Positions 13,974 to 21,519 of a stretch of DNA of 30,472 nucleotides are shown here, piece by piece; within the stretch, counting starts at the first letter, position 1, and each line of letters opens with the position of its first letter. The position numbers were made by a program, and so were the translations under genes. The notes beneath the pieces were generated by a model. That model saw only the letters and a program-made list of their open reading frames with translations. It searched no databases and had not been told where the DNA came from. This DNA is from JAXHUH01 sp034211175 (lineage in GTDB: Bacteria > Actinomycetota > Acidimicrobiia > Acidimicrobiales > CAIXPF01), in NCBI GenBank assembly GCA_034211175.1, contig JAXHUH010000074.1:1-30472 (forward strand). The letters are read 5' to 3'.

Positions 13974-15250
13974 TGGCGCTCACCGAGACCCGCTCGGGCG
14001 ACGGGGCCGCCCGCACCGACCCGGCCACGGTCACCGCCCAGGTGCGCGCCTGGATCGCGCAGAACTGGGACCCGCGGATGCCGCTGGGCGAGTGGTGGGC
14101 GCTGCTCGCCGACAGCGGCTGGGGGTTCCCCCACTACCCCGTCGAGTGGCACGGCCGGGGCCTCGGCCGTGACGCGACCCGCATCGTCGAGCGCGAGCTC
14201 GCCGCCGGCGGCGCCTACGGGCCGCCCCACGGCATCGCCACGATGATGGTCGGCCCCATGCTGCTCGAGCTCGGCACCGACGAGCAGCGGAAGCGCTGGC
14301 TCGGGGGCATCGTGTCGGGCCGCGACGTCTGGTGCCAGCTGTTCAGCGAGCCGGGCGCCGGGTCCGACCTCGCCGGGGTCGCCACCAGAGCGGTGCGCGA
14401 CGGCGACCAGTGGATCGTGAACGGGCAGAAGGTGTGGACCTCCGGCGGGCACTACGCGTCGCTCGCCATCCTCGTCGCCCGCACCGACCCGTCGGTGCCG
14501 AAGCACCGCGGCCTCAGCTTCTTCGTCATCGACATGGACCAGCCCGGCGTCGAACCGCGGCCACTCGTCCAGATGACCGGCGACGCCGAGTTCAACGAGG
14601 TGTTCCTCACCGACGCCGTCGTGCCCGTCGAGAACCTGATCGGCGAGGTCGGCGGCGGCTGGGGCGTCGCGCTGCGGCTGCTGTCCTACGAGCGCAGCTC
14701 GCTCGACCCCGAGGCCGACGCCGGCATCCAGACGAAGCTCGACCCGGCGACGCCGGCCGGGAAGCTGGCCAGCGGCGAGGTCGACGACGGCACGCAGGGG
14801 TTCATGCCCAAGGGCTCCGAGGCGTGGGACCTCATGGCCGAGCTGCTGCGCGAGACGGGCGCGGCCGACGACCCGGTCCACCGCCAGGCCGCCATGGCGC
14901 TCTACTCGCGGTTCCAGATCGCCCGGTACACGTCGCTGCGCTCGGCGGCCGCGGCGGCCGCCGGCCAGCTGCCCGGTCCCGAGGTGTCGCTCGGCAAGCT
15001 GTCGTCCGTCGGCCTCATGCGGGCCTACCGGGACCTGGCACTCACCGTGCTCGGCCCCGGTGGCCAGCTCGCCGGCGCCGACGCGCCCCGCAACGGCCTG
15101 ATGACCAGGATCGCCCTGTCGGTGCCGGGCATGTCGATCGCCGGCGGCACCGACGAGATCCAGCGCAACATCGTCGGTGAGCGGGTGCTCGGCCTGCCCG
15201 GCGAACCGCGGGTGGACAAGGACGTACCCTACGTCGACGTGCCGCGATGA
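13973..15250 (+). CDS. Acyl-CoA dehydrogenase (FadE-like)
   Basis: This is a 425-residue protein with the standard three-part acyl-CoA dehydrogenase layout. The FAD and substrate strings are WCQLFSEPGAGSDLAG and WIVNGQKVWTSGGHYA, then FFVIDMDQPGVEPRPL. The C-terminal SIAGGTDEIQRNIVGERVLG is the usual FAD and subunit-contact motif; a Gly sits where medium-chain enzymes have the YEGT catalytic Glu, common in actinobacterial FadE proteins. The middle carries an insertion (about 245-280) with Asp/Gly-rich sequence. The start overlaps the upstream stop and the end overlaps the MarR start (ATGA), so the three genes are tightly coupled. It probably oxidises the CoA ester made or used by the HpaB-like enzyme. 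Confidence 0.9.
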   Translation: MALTETRSGDGAARTDPATVTAQVRAWIAQNWDPRMPLGEWWALLADSGWGFPHYPVEWHGRGLGRDATRIVERELAAGGAYGPPHGIATMMVGPMLLELGTDEQRKRWLGGIVSGRDVWCQLFSEPGAGSDLAGVATRAVRDGDQWIVNGQKVWTSGGHYASLAILVARTDPSVPKHRGLSFFVIDMDQPGVEPRPLVQMTGDAEFNEVFLTDAVVPVENLIGEVGGGWGVALRLLSYERSSLDPEADAGIQTKLDPATPAGKLASGEVDDGTQGFMPKGSEAWDLMAELLRETGAADDPVHRQAAMALYSRFQIARYTSLRSAAAAAAGQLPGPEVSLGKLSSVGLMRAYRDLALTVLGPGGQLAGADAPRNGLMTRIALSVPGMSIAGGTDEIQRNIVGERVLGLPGEPRVDKDVPYVDVPR

Positions 15251-15789
15251 CCCAGGCCGACGCCACCCCGGCGACCGGCAGCGGCTCGGCCTCGGCCGAG
15301 CAGGACGACCCGATCGAGCGCGCCGCCGAGAACTGGCGGCGCGCCGGTTGGACGGCCGGGCCGCACTTCCTCGCCTCGTTGTCGGTCGTTGCCGTCGAGG
15401 AGGCGATCCGCGAGTCCAACGCCGAGATCCTCGAACCGCACGGGCTGACCCACGCCCGCCACGAGGCGTTGGCCGTGCTCTACTTCTCGCGTCGTGGTGA
15501 GCTGCCGCTGGGCGTGCTCAGCCGCCAGCTCATGCTCCACCCGACGAGCATCACCGCGACGGTCGACGCACTCGAACGGCTCGGCTACGTCGAGCGGGTC
15601 CCCCACCCCGAGGACCGCCGGGCGGTCCTCGCCCACATCACCGACGCCGGCCGCGAGGTCATGACGTCGACGTGCCGGGAGATGGTGGCCCGCCGTTCGG
15701 GCATGGCCGCCCTCGACGAGGACGAGGCCGCCGAGCTGTTCCGCCTCCTGCGCAAGGTCCGCCGCGCCGCCGCACCCGACGACGGCTGA
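15247..15789 (+). CDS. MarR-family transcriptional regulator
   Basis: This is a 180-residue protein with a winged helix. LTHARHEALAVLYFSRRGEL and LSRQLMLHPTSITATVDALE (helix-turn-helix) are followed by YVERVPHPEDRRAVLAHITD, the DxR wing typical of MarR. The first 25 residues are low complexity. It overlaps the acyl-CoA dehydrogenase stop by four bases, so it is made with the operon it probably represses. The paired inverted repeats at 12492-12525 are its likely operators. The ligand is unknown; an aromatic acid or a CoA thioester would fit the neighbours. Confidence 0.9.
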   Translation: MTQADATPATGSGSASAEQDDPIERAAENWRRAGWTAGPHFLASLSVVAVEEAIRESNAEILEPHGLTHARHEALAVLYFSRRGELPLGVLSRQLMLHPTSITATVDALERLGYVERVPHPEDRRAVLAHITDAGREVMTSTCREMVARRSGMAALDEDEAAELFRLLRKVRRAAAPDDG

Positions 15790-15810
15790 GGCCCGGGCAC
15801 ACCGGCGGGC

Positions 15811-15833
15811 CGAGGCCGGTCGGGCCGGCCTCG
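15811..15833 (+). terminator. Terminator hairpin after the MarR gene
   Basis: CGAGGCCGG (15811-15819) pairs perfectly with CCGGCCTCG (15825-15833) around a TCGGG loop, 22 bases after the MarR stop. No T-run follows. Confidence 0.6.
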
Positions 15834-15854
15834 CCGACGTTCGCGCCCACTCGG

Positions 15855-15860
15855 TACCGT
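15855..15860 (+). promoter_or_regulatory. -10 element for the DeoR gene
   Basis: TACCGT fits TANNNT and lies about 58 bases before ATG 15919, downstream of the preceding terminator. The leader between them is GC-rich and ends in GGGAG. The -35 is not clear. Confidence 0.35.
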
Positions 15861-15918
15861 TGCCCCCGGCCCCTGACCGGGCGGGGTCACCGAGCCGAGG
15901 GTGCGAGTCGGGAGCCGG

Positions 15919-16665
15919 ATGAACGTCGAAGCCATCGATCGCCTCGCCGCGATCCGCGAGCGGCTCGAGCACGACGGGCGCGTCCGGGTGGCCGACCTGG
16001 CGACGGCGCTCGGCGTGAGCGAGATGACCATCCGCCGCGACCTCGAGACCCTGGTCGACGAGGGCCTGGCCATGCGGGTGCGGGGCGGGGCGGTGGCGGT
16101 CGGGCCCCAGCCGTACGCCACCCGCTACGGCCAGCACGCCCGGGCCAAGACCGTGATCGCCGACAAGCTCGTGGGGCTGGTCCCCGCCGGCGCGACGATC
16201 GCGCTCGACGCGTCGTCGACCATCCAGCGCCTGGCGTCCCGCCTCGGCCGGGCCCGGGACCTGACCGTGATCACCAACGGGCCCGACACGTTCCGCTCCC
16301 TGGTCGACCACCCCGGCGTGGAGGCCCTGCTGACCGGCGGCGCCCGGGAGCCGCGGACGGGCAGCCTGGTCGGGCCGCTGGCGTGCCGGGCGGCCCGGGA
16401 CCTGCTGGCGTCGCACCTGATCATGAGCGCGGCCGCGCTCGACCCGGGGCTCGGTTCGAGCGAGTCCGGGCTCGACGAGGCCGAGGTGAAGCTGGCGTTC
16501 GCCGACGGCGCCGACGAGGTCGTCCTCGCGGTCGACTCGTCGAAGCTCGGCCAGCGGGCCTCGGCCCGGGCCTTCGCCCTGGAGCGCATCAGCCTCCTCG
16601 TCACCGAGCTCGACCCGACCGACACCCGCCTCGACCCCTACCGCGACCACCTCCCCCTCCTCTAG
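15919..16665 (+). CDS. DeoR-family transcriptional regulator
   Basis: This is a 248-residue protein of usual length for the family. The N-terminal helix-turn-helix is VRVADLATALGVSEMTIRRD, followed by the family's GLAMRVRGGAV. The DeoRC sensor domain carries IALDASSTIQRLA, LTVITNG, LLTGG and EVVLAVDSSKLG, the sites that bind a sugar phosphate in relatives. No sugar-metabolism gene is adjacent, so the target is not evident. ATG 15919 is preferred over GTG 15901 because GGGAG (15910-15914) precedes it and homology starts there. Confidence 0.9.
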   Translation: MNVEAIDRLAAIRERLEHDGRVRVADLATALGVSEMTIRRDLETLVDEGLAMRVRGGAVAVGPQPYATRYGQHARAKTVIADKLVGLVPAGATIALDASSTIQRLASRLGRARDLTVITNGPDTFRSLVDHPGVEALLTGGAREPRTGSLVGPLACRAARDLLASHLIMSAAALDPGLGSSESGLDEAEVKLAFADGADEVVLAVDSSKLGQRASARAFALERISLLVTELDPTDTRLDPYRDHLPLL

Positions 16666-16667
16666 TC

Positions 16668-16700
16668 GCCCCCACCCCCACCCCCACCCCGCACCCCCGA
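16668..16700 (+). repeat. C-rich tandem run (CCCCCA)n, G-quadruplex motif on the minus strand
   Basis: Just after the DeoR stop, CCCCCA is repeated about three times, followed by further C4-C5 runs. On the minus strand this gives at least four runs of four or more G with short loops, a classical quadruplex pattern. As RNA it is C-rich and G-poor, like a Rho loading site. Confidence 0.5.
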
Positions 16701-16709
16701 AACCCCGAA

Positions 16710-16780
16710 CTGGGTTCCCCCTCAGGCCGACCACGCCAACCCAGGAACCCAGAACCCGCCCCGCAGCGGGAAATGCGGGG
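16710..16780 (+). terminator. Two hairpins after the DeoR gene
   Basis: CTGGGTTCC (16710-16718) pairs with GGAACCCAG (16744-16752) around a 25-base loop. CCCCGCA (16759-16765) pairs with TGCGGGG (16774-16780). Together with the C-rich run they probably end DeoR transcription; no gene lies in the 151-base gap. Confidence 0.45.
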
Positions 16781-16802
16781 TGGGGTGGCGAGTGGGGTGA
16801 TC

Positions 16803-16808
16803 TACGTT
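16803..16808 (+). promoter_or_regulatory. -10 element of a leaderless promoter before the GNAT gene
   Basis: TACGTT lies eight bases before ATG 16817. No Shine-Dalgarno sequence is present, so a leaderless or near-leaderless transcript is inferred. Confidence 0.45.
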
Positions 16809-16816
16809 CGCCGGCG

Positions 16817-17851
16817 ATGCCCTTCGAACCGATCCGCACCGAGCGGCTGGTCCTGCGGCGGCCCGAGCCCGGCGACGCCGAGGCCGCGTTCGTGCGCCGC
16901 AACCTTCCCGAGGTCGCGCGCTACCAGGACTGGGAGCTGCCCTACACACGGGAGCGGGCCGAGGAGTCCACGGCCCGGGCCGCGGCCATGGACGGGCCGG
17001 TCGACGGCGAGGGGTGGTCGATCACCGTCGTCGACGCCGCCCAACCCGACCGGATCCTCGGCGACCTCTACCTCGGGCTCCGCTGGGGCGGGCGCAGCGC
17101 CACGATCGGCTTCACCTTCCACCCCGACCACTGGGGCCGGGGCTACGCCACCGAGGCCGCGCAGGCGCTCTGCGACCACCTGTTCGACGACCTCGGCGTC
17201 CTGCGGGTCGAGGCGACGCTCCACCCCGACAACGTGGCGTCGGCCCGGGTGCTCGAGGCGTGCGGGATGGTCTTCGAGGGCCTGACCCGCGAGTCGTTCT
17301 GGGTCGGCGACGAGTGCTCCGACGACATGTTCTACGGCATGACCCGGGCCGACCGCGACGCCTGGCGCAACCGTCCCCGGCGCCGTCCCGAACGGGTCGA
17401 GCTCGTGCCCGTCACGGCCGACAACCGGCAGGCGGTCGCCTCGCTCGTCACCCACCGGTCCCAGGAGCGGCTCGTGGCGCCGATGCTCGGGAACTTCCGG
17501 GAGATCCTCGCGCCCCCGTCGCTCGACGGCGCCCCGCTGGTGCCGTGGTACCGCGCCATCGAGGCCGACGGGGAGATCGTCGGCTTCCTGTTGGCGGCGG
17601 CGATCACCGAGGCGCACGACAACCCGTACCTGTGGCGGTTCCTCATCGACCGGATGCACCAGCGCCGGGGTGTCGGCTCGGCCGCGCTCGACCGGTTCGA
17701 GCAGTGGTGTCGGGACGAGGGGGCGAGAGCCATCGAGGTGTCGTGGGGCCAGGGCCCGGGCTCACCCGAGCCGCTGTACCGGGCCCGGGGCTACGAGCCG
17801 TCGGGCAAGGCCGACGGCAGCGAGATCCACGCGGTCAAGAAGCTGACCTGA
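16817..17851 (+). CDS. Double GNAT acetyltransferase
   Basis: This is a 344-residue protein with two GNAT domains. The first (about 1-175) is RimJ/RimL-like: TERLVLRRPEPGDAEA at the start, IGFTFHPDHWGRGYATEAA as the acetyl-CoA loop, and NVASARVLEACGM near its end. The second (about 195-344) has VELVPVTADN, then DGEIVGFL, MHQRRGVGSAAL as its acetyl-CoA loop and LYRARGYEPSG at the end. Most family members have one domain, so this is a fusion. Substrates are unknown; RimJ/RimL relatives acetylate protein N-termini or small amines. It is probably transcribed alone, and it ends before a 50-bp palindrome. Confidence 0.85.
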   Translation: MPFEPIRTERLVLRRPEPGDAEAAFVRRNLPEVARYQDWELPYTRERAEESTARAAAMDGPVDGEGWSITVVDAAQPDRILGDLYLGLRWGGRSATIGFTFHPDHWGRGYATEAAQALCDHLFDDLGVLRVEATLHPDNVASARVLEACGMVFEGLTRESFWVGDECSDDMFYGMTRADRDAWRNRPRRRPERVELVPVTADNRQAVASLVTHRSQERLVAPMLGNFREILAPPSLDGAPLVPWYRAIEADGEIVGFLLAAAITEAHDNPYLWRFLIDRMHQRRGVGSAALDRFEQWCRDEGARAIEVSWGQGPGSPEPLYRARGYEPSGKADGSEIHAVKKLT

Positions 17852-17897
17852 CCACCGCACGACGCACGCGAACCGGCCGCCACCCCACCGAGAACCC

Positions 17898-17947
17898 GTT
17901 CTGGACCCCACCGAGTGCCACCGGTGGCACTCGGTGGGGTCCAGAAC
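17898..17947. repeat. Perfect 50-bp palindrome between convergent genes
   Basis: The left arm GTTCTGGACCCCACCGAG continues to GTGCCACC at 17922; the right arm, from GGTGGCAC at 17923, is its exact reverse complement to 17947, with no spacer. ACCCCACCGAG also occurs once more just upstream (17882-17893). It sits between the acetyltransferase (plus) and dinB (minus), so a bidirectional terminator is the simplest role. A repetitive extragenic palindrome or mobile element relic is an alternative. The remainder of the gap to 18081 shows no gene. Confidence 0.75.
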
Positions 17948-18081
17948 CGTCACGGCCGGGTCTGACGGGCATGCGGAGACCGACTGGGGCAGGGAGGGGG
18001 GACGGAGCCGGCGTGCGGGACGGGCACCTGGGCTCACGCTGGGCGGGCAGCACGGTCTTCCAGAACGCCCGGGCCAGACCG

Positions 18082-19278
18082 TCAGTCGGGCAGCAGCGGG
18101 ACCGCGGGGCCGACGTCCTGGCCGAGGTGGGTGGCGCGCGACACCGACGAGGTGCCGAAGCGGTCGCGGACCTCGTCGAGGGCGGCGTCGAGGTCGCGGC
18201 GACTGCGGCGCTCGAACGGCAGCGACAGCTGCACGGCCCGGTCGTCGCTCAGGCCGCTGACCGCGATCCCGACCAGGGTGATGCCCCGGGCGTCGATCAT
18301 CGACTGCGCGGCGACCAGCAGCTCGCGGAGCGCACCGAGGATCGGCGCCGTCTCCGCGGTGGCGTGGGCCAGCGTGTGCGAGCGGGTGGCCCGCTCGTAG
18401 TCGTCGAACCGGAGCCGGAGCGTGACCGTCCGACCGACCCGGTTCGCCGAGCGCATCCGCCGGGTCACCCGCTCGACCAGGGCGACGAGGTCGGCGTCGA
18501 GCTCGGCCGGCGTGCGCGACCGCCGCCCCAGGGCCCGCTGCGCGCCCATCGACCGGCGCCGGCGGCCGACCTCCACGGGCCGGGGGTCGCGGTTGTGGGC
18601 CAGCGCGTGGAGGTGGCGGCCCGCGCCCCGCCCCACCAGGGCAACGACCGTCGACTCCTCGAGCCGGGCCACCTCCCCCACCGTGCGGATCCCCCGTCGG
18701 CGCAGCTTCTCCGCCGTCTTCGGCCCGACGCCCCACAGCCGCTCGACCGGCAACGGGTGGAGGAAGTCGAGCTCGCCGTCGGGCGGGACGACGAGCAGGC
18801 CGTCGGGCTTGGCCACGCCGCTGGCCACCTTGGCCAGGAACTTGGTGCGGGCCACGCCGACGGTGATGGCCAGGCCGACCTCGTCGGCCACCCGCCGGCG
18901 GAGCGTCGCAGCGATCGCCTCCGGGGTGCCCGACACCCGGCCGAGGCCGCCGACGTCGAGGAACGCCTCGTCGATCGACAGTCCCTCGACGATCGGCGTC
19001 GTGTCCTCGAAGACCGCGAACACGGCCCGGCTCGCCTCGGTGTAGGCCGACATGCGGGGCGGAACCACGACGGCGCGAGGGCACAGCTGGCGGGCCTGGC
19101 GCCCGCCCATCGCGGTGCGCACCCCGTGGGCCTTGGCCTCGTAGCTGGCGGCGAGCACGACCCCGCCGCCGACGATCACCGGCCGCCCGCGCAGGCGGGG
19201 ATGGTCCCGCTGCTCGACCGATGCGTAGAACGCATCGAGGTCGGCGTGGAGGATGGTCGCCCCGGACCCGGCCCGCAC
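18082..19278 (-). CDS. dinB: DNA polymerase IV (Y-family)
   Basis: This 398-residue Y-family translesion polymerase has ILHADLDAFYASVE (metal-binding Asp13), LAASYEAKAHGVRTAM, and SIDEAFLDV (Asp103-Glu104). Also seen are GVARTKFLAKVASGVAKPDG, the helix-hairpin-helix LWGVGPKTAEKLRRRGI, and a little-finger domain (RTVTLRLRFDDY and following). It lacks an obvious C-terminal clamp-binding QLxLF; QLSLPFERR near residue 365 may serve. GTG 19278 is chosen because a promoter (TTGTCA, 16 bases, TGTGTT) ends seven bases before it, and the earlier in-frame GTGs lie inside the LexA site. Expression should be damage-induced. Confidence 0.93.
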   Translation of the reverse strand: MRAGSGATILHADLDAFYASVEQRDHPRLRGRPVIVGGGVVLAASYEAKAHGVRTAMGGRQARQLCPRAVVVPPRMSAYTEASRAVFAVFEDTTPIVEGLSIDEAFLDVGGLGRVSGTPEAIAATLRRRVADEVGLAITVGVARTKFLAKVASGVAKPDGLLVVPPDGELDFLHPLPVERLWGVGPKTAEKLRRRGIRTVGEVARLEESTVVALVGRGAGRHLHALAHNRDPRPVEVGRRRRSMGAQRALGRRSRTPAELDADLVALVERVTRRMRSANRVGRTVTLRLRFDDYERATRSHTLAHATAETAPILGALRELLVAAQSMIDARGITLVGIAVSGLSDDRAVQLSLPFERRSRRDLDAALDEVRDRFGTSSVSRATHLGQDVGPAVPLLPD

Positions 19279-19283
19279 GCGCA

Positions 19284-19313
19284 CGAACACATGTTCGCAC
19301 GGAGGTGTGACAA
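19284..19313 (-). promoter_or_regulatory. SOS box and promoter of dinB
   Basis: CGAACACATGTTCG (19284-19297) is a perfect CGAAC-N4-GTTCG site, the LexA operator of actinobacteria and bacilli. On the minus strand -35 TTGTCA (19313-19308) and -10 TGTGTT (19291-19286) are 16 bases apart, and the operator covers the -10. The GTG start follows seven bases after the -10, a leaderless arrangement. Confidence 0.8.
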
Positions 19314-19343
19314 CGCCAACCCTCCGGGCAGGCGTCGGACCGT

Positions 19344-19820
19344 CTAGACGGCGCGCATCCGGTTGTTGCGGGCGTTGTGCTCCACCTCGGCCAGGCCGAG
19401 CACCTCGAGCACCGGCGGCACGTAGTTGCCGAACCGGCCGCGCAGGCCCTTCTTGAAGCCGTACCACCCGCCGACCGGGTTGTCGTCCGAGCGGCCCCAC
19501 GCCTCGACCGTCCCGTCCTTGGCCGGCTTCTGCTCGTCGGCGTTGCCGAGCGGCATCCAGTCGCCGTGGGCGACGAGGGCGGCGTGGAGGTCCTCGATGC
19601 AGCGCAGGTGGTAGCGCAGCTGGGTCTTGCCGACCTGGACGACGAGCGCCGGCGGGTCGGCGTCCGGATCCCGGTAGGCCTCGAACGCGCTGGAACCGGG
19701 TGGCGTACGGAGCTGCCACGGGTCCTCGGGTGTGCCCGACCCCTCGACGTCGTCGATCGGTCGCGTGGTCGCGGTGGCGTCGGAGGTCGTGCTCGCGGCG
19801 TCGTTCTGGTCTGCGCTCAT
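19344..19820 (-). CDS. Conserved hypothetical protein
   Basis: This is a 158-residue protein. The first 35 residues are Ala/Thr/Asp-rich and probably disordered; from EDPWQLRTPPGSSAFEAYRD a compact domain follows (VVQVGKTQLRYHLRCIEDLH, then DGTVEAWGRSD and GGWYGFKKGLRGRFGNYVPP). This type is common among actinobacterial proteins of unknown function; I cannot give it a role. There is no signal peptide or catalytic motif. The start could be ATG 19820 or ATG 19829. The stop lies within the palindrome CCGTCTAGACGG (19340-19351). It lies upstream of dinB on the same strand, but dinB has its own SOS promoter in the 65-base gap. Confidence 0.7.
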   Translation of the reverse strand: MSADQNDAASTTSDATATTRPIDDVEGSGTPEDPWQLRTPPGSSAFEAYRDPDADPPALVVQVGKTQLRYHLRCIEDLHAALVAHGDWMPLGNADEQKPAKDGTVEAWGRSDDNPVGGWYGFKKGLRGRFGNYVPPVLEVLGLAEVEHNARNNRMRAV

Positions 19821-19882
19821 GACCGGCATCGTCGCACCCGAAACCGGACATCTCCTGTCGTGTTCTGTGCGCGCTCCGGAGC

Positions 19883-19888
19883 TACCGT
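19883..19888 (+). promoter_or_regulatory. -10 element of a leaderless promoter before the WYL regulator
   Basis: TACCGT lies seven bases before GTG 19896 in a 75-base divergent region, and no ribosome-binding site is visible. Confidence 0.45.
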
Positions 19889-19895
19889 CCCGACG

Positions 19896-20603
19896 GTGCG
19901 CGCCGCCCGTGTGCTCGACATGTTGCTGATCCTGCGGCACCGGGGCCGCACCACCGCGACCGAGCTCGCCGCGCTGCTCGAGGTGTCGGAGCGCACGGTG
20001 CTGCGCGACGTCGAGGTGCTCAGCGAGGCGGGCGTGCCGGTGTTCGCCAGCCGCGGGCGGGGCGGCGGCATCGAGCTGCTCGACACGTTCCGCACCCGCC
20101 TGACCGACCTCACCGCCCAGGAGGCCGCGGCCCTGCTCCTGGCCGGCCAGCCGACCGTCGCCCACCGGCTCGGCCTCGCGGCACCGGCCCGCACCGTCCG
20201 CCACAAGCTCCTCGGTGCCCTGCCCGACAGCGTCGCCGACGCGGCCGAGCACCTCGACTCGTGGTTCCTCCACGACCCCGACCCGCCCGACGGCCACCGG
20301 GTACCCCACGGCGAGCTGCGACGACTCGCCGACTGCATCGAGCGGCGCCGCGTCGTCGAGCTGATCGGCCCGTCGGGCCCGCCGGCCGAGGCACGACCGC
20401 TCGGCCTGGTGCTGAAGGCCGGGACGTGGCACCTCGTCGGCCTCGACGGCACCGGTCACGAGCCAGCGATCGTCGTCACGCCGCTCGACGGCCTGCGGGC
20501 CACCCGCATCACCCGCGAGACGTTCACCCGCCCCGACGGGTTCGACCTCTCGGCGTTCTGGCAGGAGCACCTGGCCGCCGGCGGAACCCGCGACGAAACC
20601 TGA
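19896..20603 (+). CDS. WYL/YafY-type transcriptional regulator
   Basis: This is a 235-residue protein. The N-terminal winged helix is LDMLLILRHRGRTTATELAALLEVSERTVLRDVEVLSEAGVPV, typical of HTH_11 regulators of the YafY type. The C-terminal part (about 145-235) is a short WYL-like domain: VLKAGTWHLVGLDG replaces the usual WYLVGxc string, and RITRETFTRPDGFDLSAFW matches the region that follows it. It is shorter than the usual 310-330 residues. GTG 19896 is chosen because the DNA-binding domain begins there and TACCGT lies seven bases upstream. It is divergent from the preceding unknown gene and may control it or phzF-like downstream. Confidence 0.85.
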   Translation: MRAARVLDMLLILRHRGRTTATELAALLEVSERTVLRDVEVLSEAGVPVFASRGRGGGIELLDTFRTRLTDLTAQEAAALLLAGQPTVAHRLGLAAPARTVRHKLLGALPDSVADAAEHLDSWFLHDPDPPDGHRVPHGELRRLADCIERRRVVELIGPSGPPAEARPLGLVLKAGTWHLVGLDGTGHEPAIVVTPLDGLRATRITRETFTRPDGFDLSAFWQEHLAAGGTRDET

Positions 20604-20664
20604 TCGACGGGCGGGCCGACATCGGCTGGGCTGGCACGGAGCCCCCGATCGATCCGGAGCCGCG

Positions 20665-21486
20665 GTGACCATCCCCTTCGCCCAGGTCGACGTGTTCGCC
20701 TCCGGGCCGTTCACCGGCAACCCCGCCGCCGTCGTCCGGCCCCCGACCGGCAGCTACCCATCGGAGGGGTGGCTCGCCGACGTCGCCCGCGAGCTGGCGT
20801 GCACGAACACCGCGTTCGTGTGGCCGACCGGCGACGGTCCCCACCGGCTGCGCTGGTTCACCGCTGGGGGCGCCGAGGTCGACCGGTGCGGGCACGCCAC
20901 GCTGGCCACGGTCCACGACCTGGTCGAGACCGGCGACGCACGCCCGGGCACCGCCGTGCGCTTCACGACGAGGATCGGCGAGCTGACGGCGACGGCGGGC
21001 GAGGCCGGCGTGGCGCTCGACCTGCCGGTCGACGAGGCCCGCCCGTGCCCGGCCCCCGACGGCCTGCTCGACGCCCTCGGCTGCGACGCCGTCGACGTCG
21101 GGCGCAGCTCCGACGACTACGTGGTCGTCGTCGACGACGAACCCACGGTGGCCGCGCTCACGCCCGACTTGGCCGCGCTCGCCGCCGTCGAGTGCCGGGG
21201 CGTGATCGTGACCGCCCCGGCCGACGACACCACGGGCGCCCGCACCGATGTCGTGCTGCGGTTCTTCGGGCCGCGGGTCGGGGTGCCGGAAGACCACGTG
21301 ACCGGCACCGCTCACGGCCCGCTCGCCCCGCTCTGGTGCGAGCGGCTCGGCGGCCGGACGAGTTACGTCGCCCGCCAGCTCTCACCCCGGGGCGGCACGG
21401 TGCACGTCGAGCTCGACGGCGACCGGGTCCGGATCCGCGGCCGGGCCGTCACCGTCCTCCGCGGCTCGATCCTCTCCCCACCCTGA
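20665..21486 (+). CDS. PhzF-family isomerase/epimerase-like protein
   Basis: This is a 273-residue protein. VDVFASGPFTGNPAAVV starts the first half, CGHATLAT (75-82) is the family's substrate loop, and VTGTAHGPLAPLW near 213-225 is the matching loop of the second half. Relatives isomerise small acids; PhzF itself uses Glu45 in a SE(S/T)xFV motif. Here the aligned segment reads ACTNTAFV, so Asn48 replaces that Glu. The chemistry may differ or activity may be lost. The start is GTG with CCGGAGC upstream. It follows the WYL regulator by 61 bases and converges with the dioxygenase gene. Confidence 0.82.
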   Translation: MTIPFAQVDVFASGPFTGNPAAVVRPPTGSYPSEGWLADVARELACTNTAFVWPTGDGPHRLRWFTAGGAEVDRCGHATLATVHDLVETGDARPGTAVRFTTRIGELTATAGEAGVALDLPVDEARPCPAPDGLLDALGCDAVDVGRSSDDYVVVVDDEPTVAALTPDLAALAAVECRGVIVTAPADDTTGARTDVVLRFFGPRVGVPEDHVTGTAHGPLAPLWCERLGGRTSYVARQLSPRGGTVHVELDGDRVRIRGRAVTVLRGSILSPP

Positions 21487-21494
21487 CCCGCGGG

Positions 21495-21519
21495 CCGCCA
21501 GGTCGATGTCAGGTGGCGG
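21495..21519. terminator. Weak hairpin between convergent genes
   Basis: CCGCCA (21495-21500) pairs with TGGCGG (21514-21519) and overlaps the dioxygenase stop. The stem is only six pairs, so terminator function is tentative. Confidence 0.3.
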
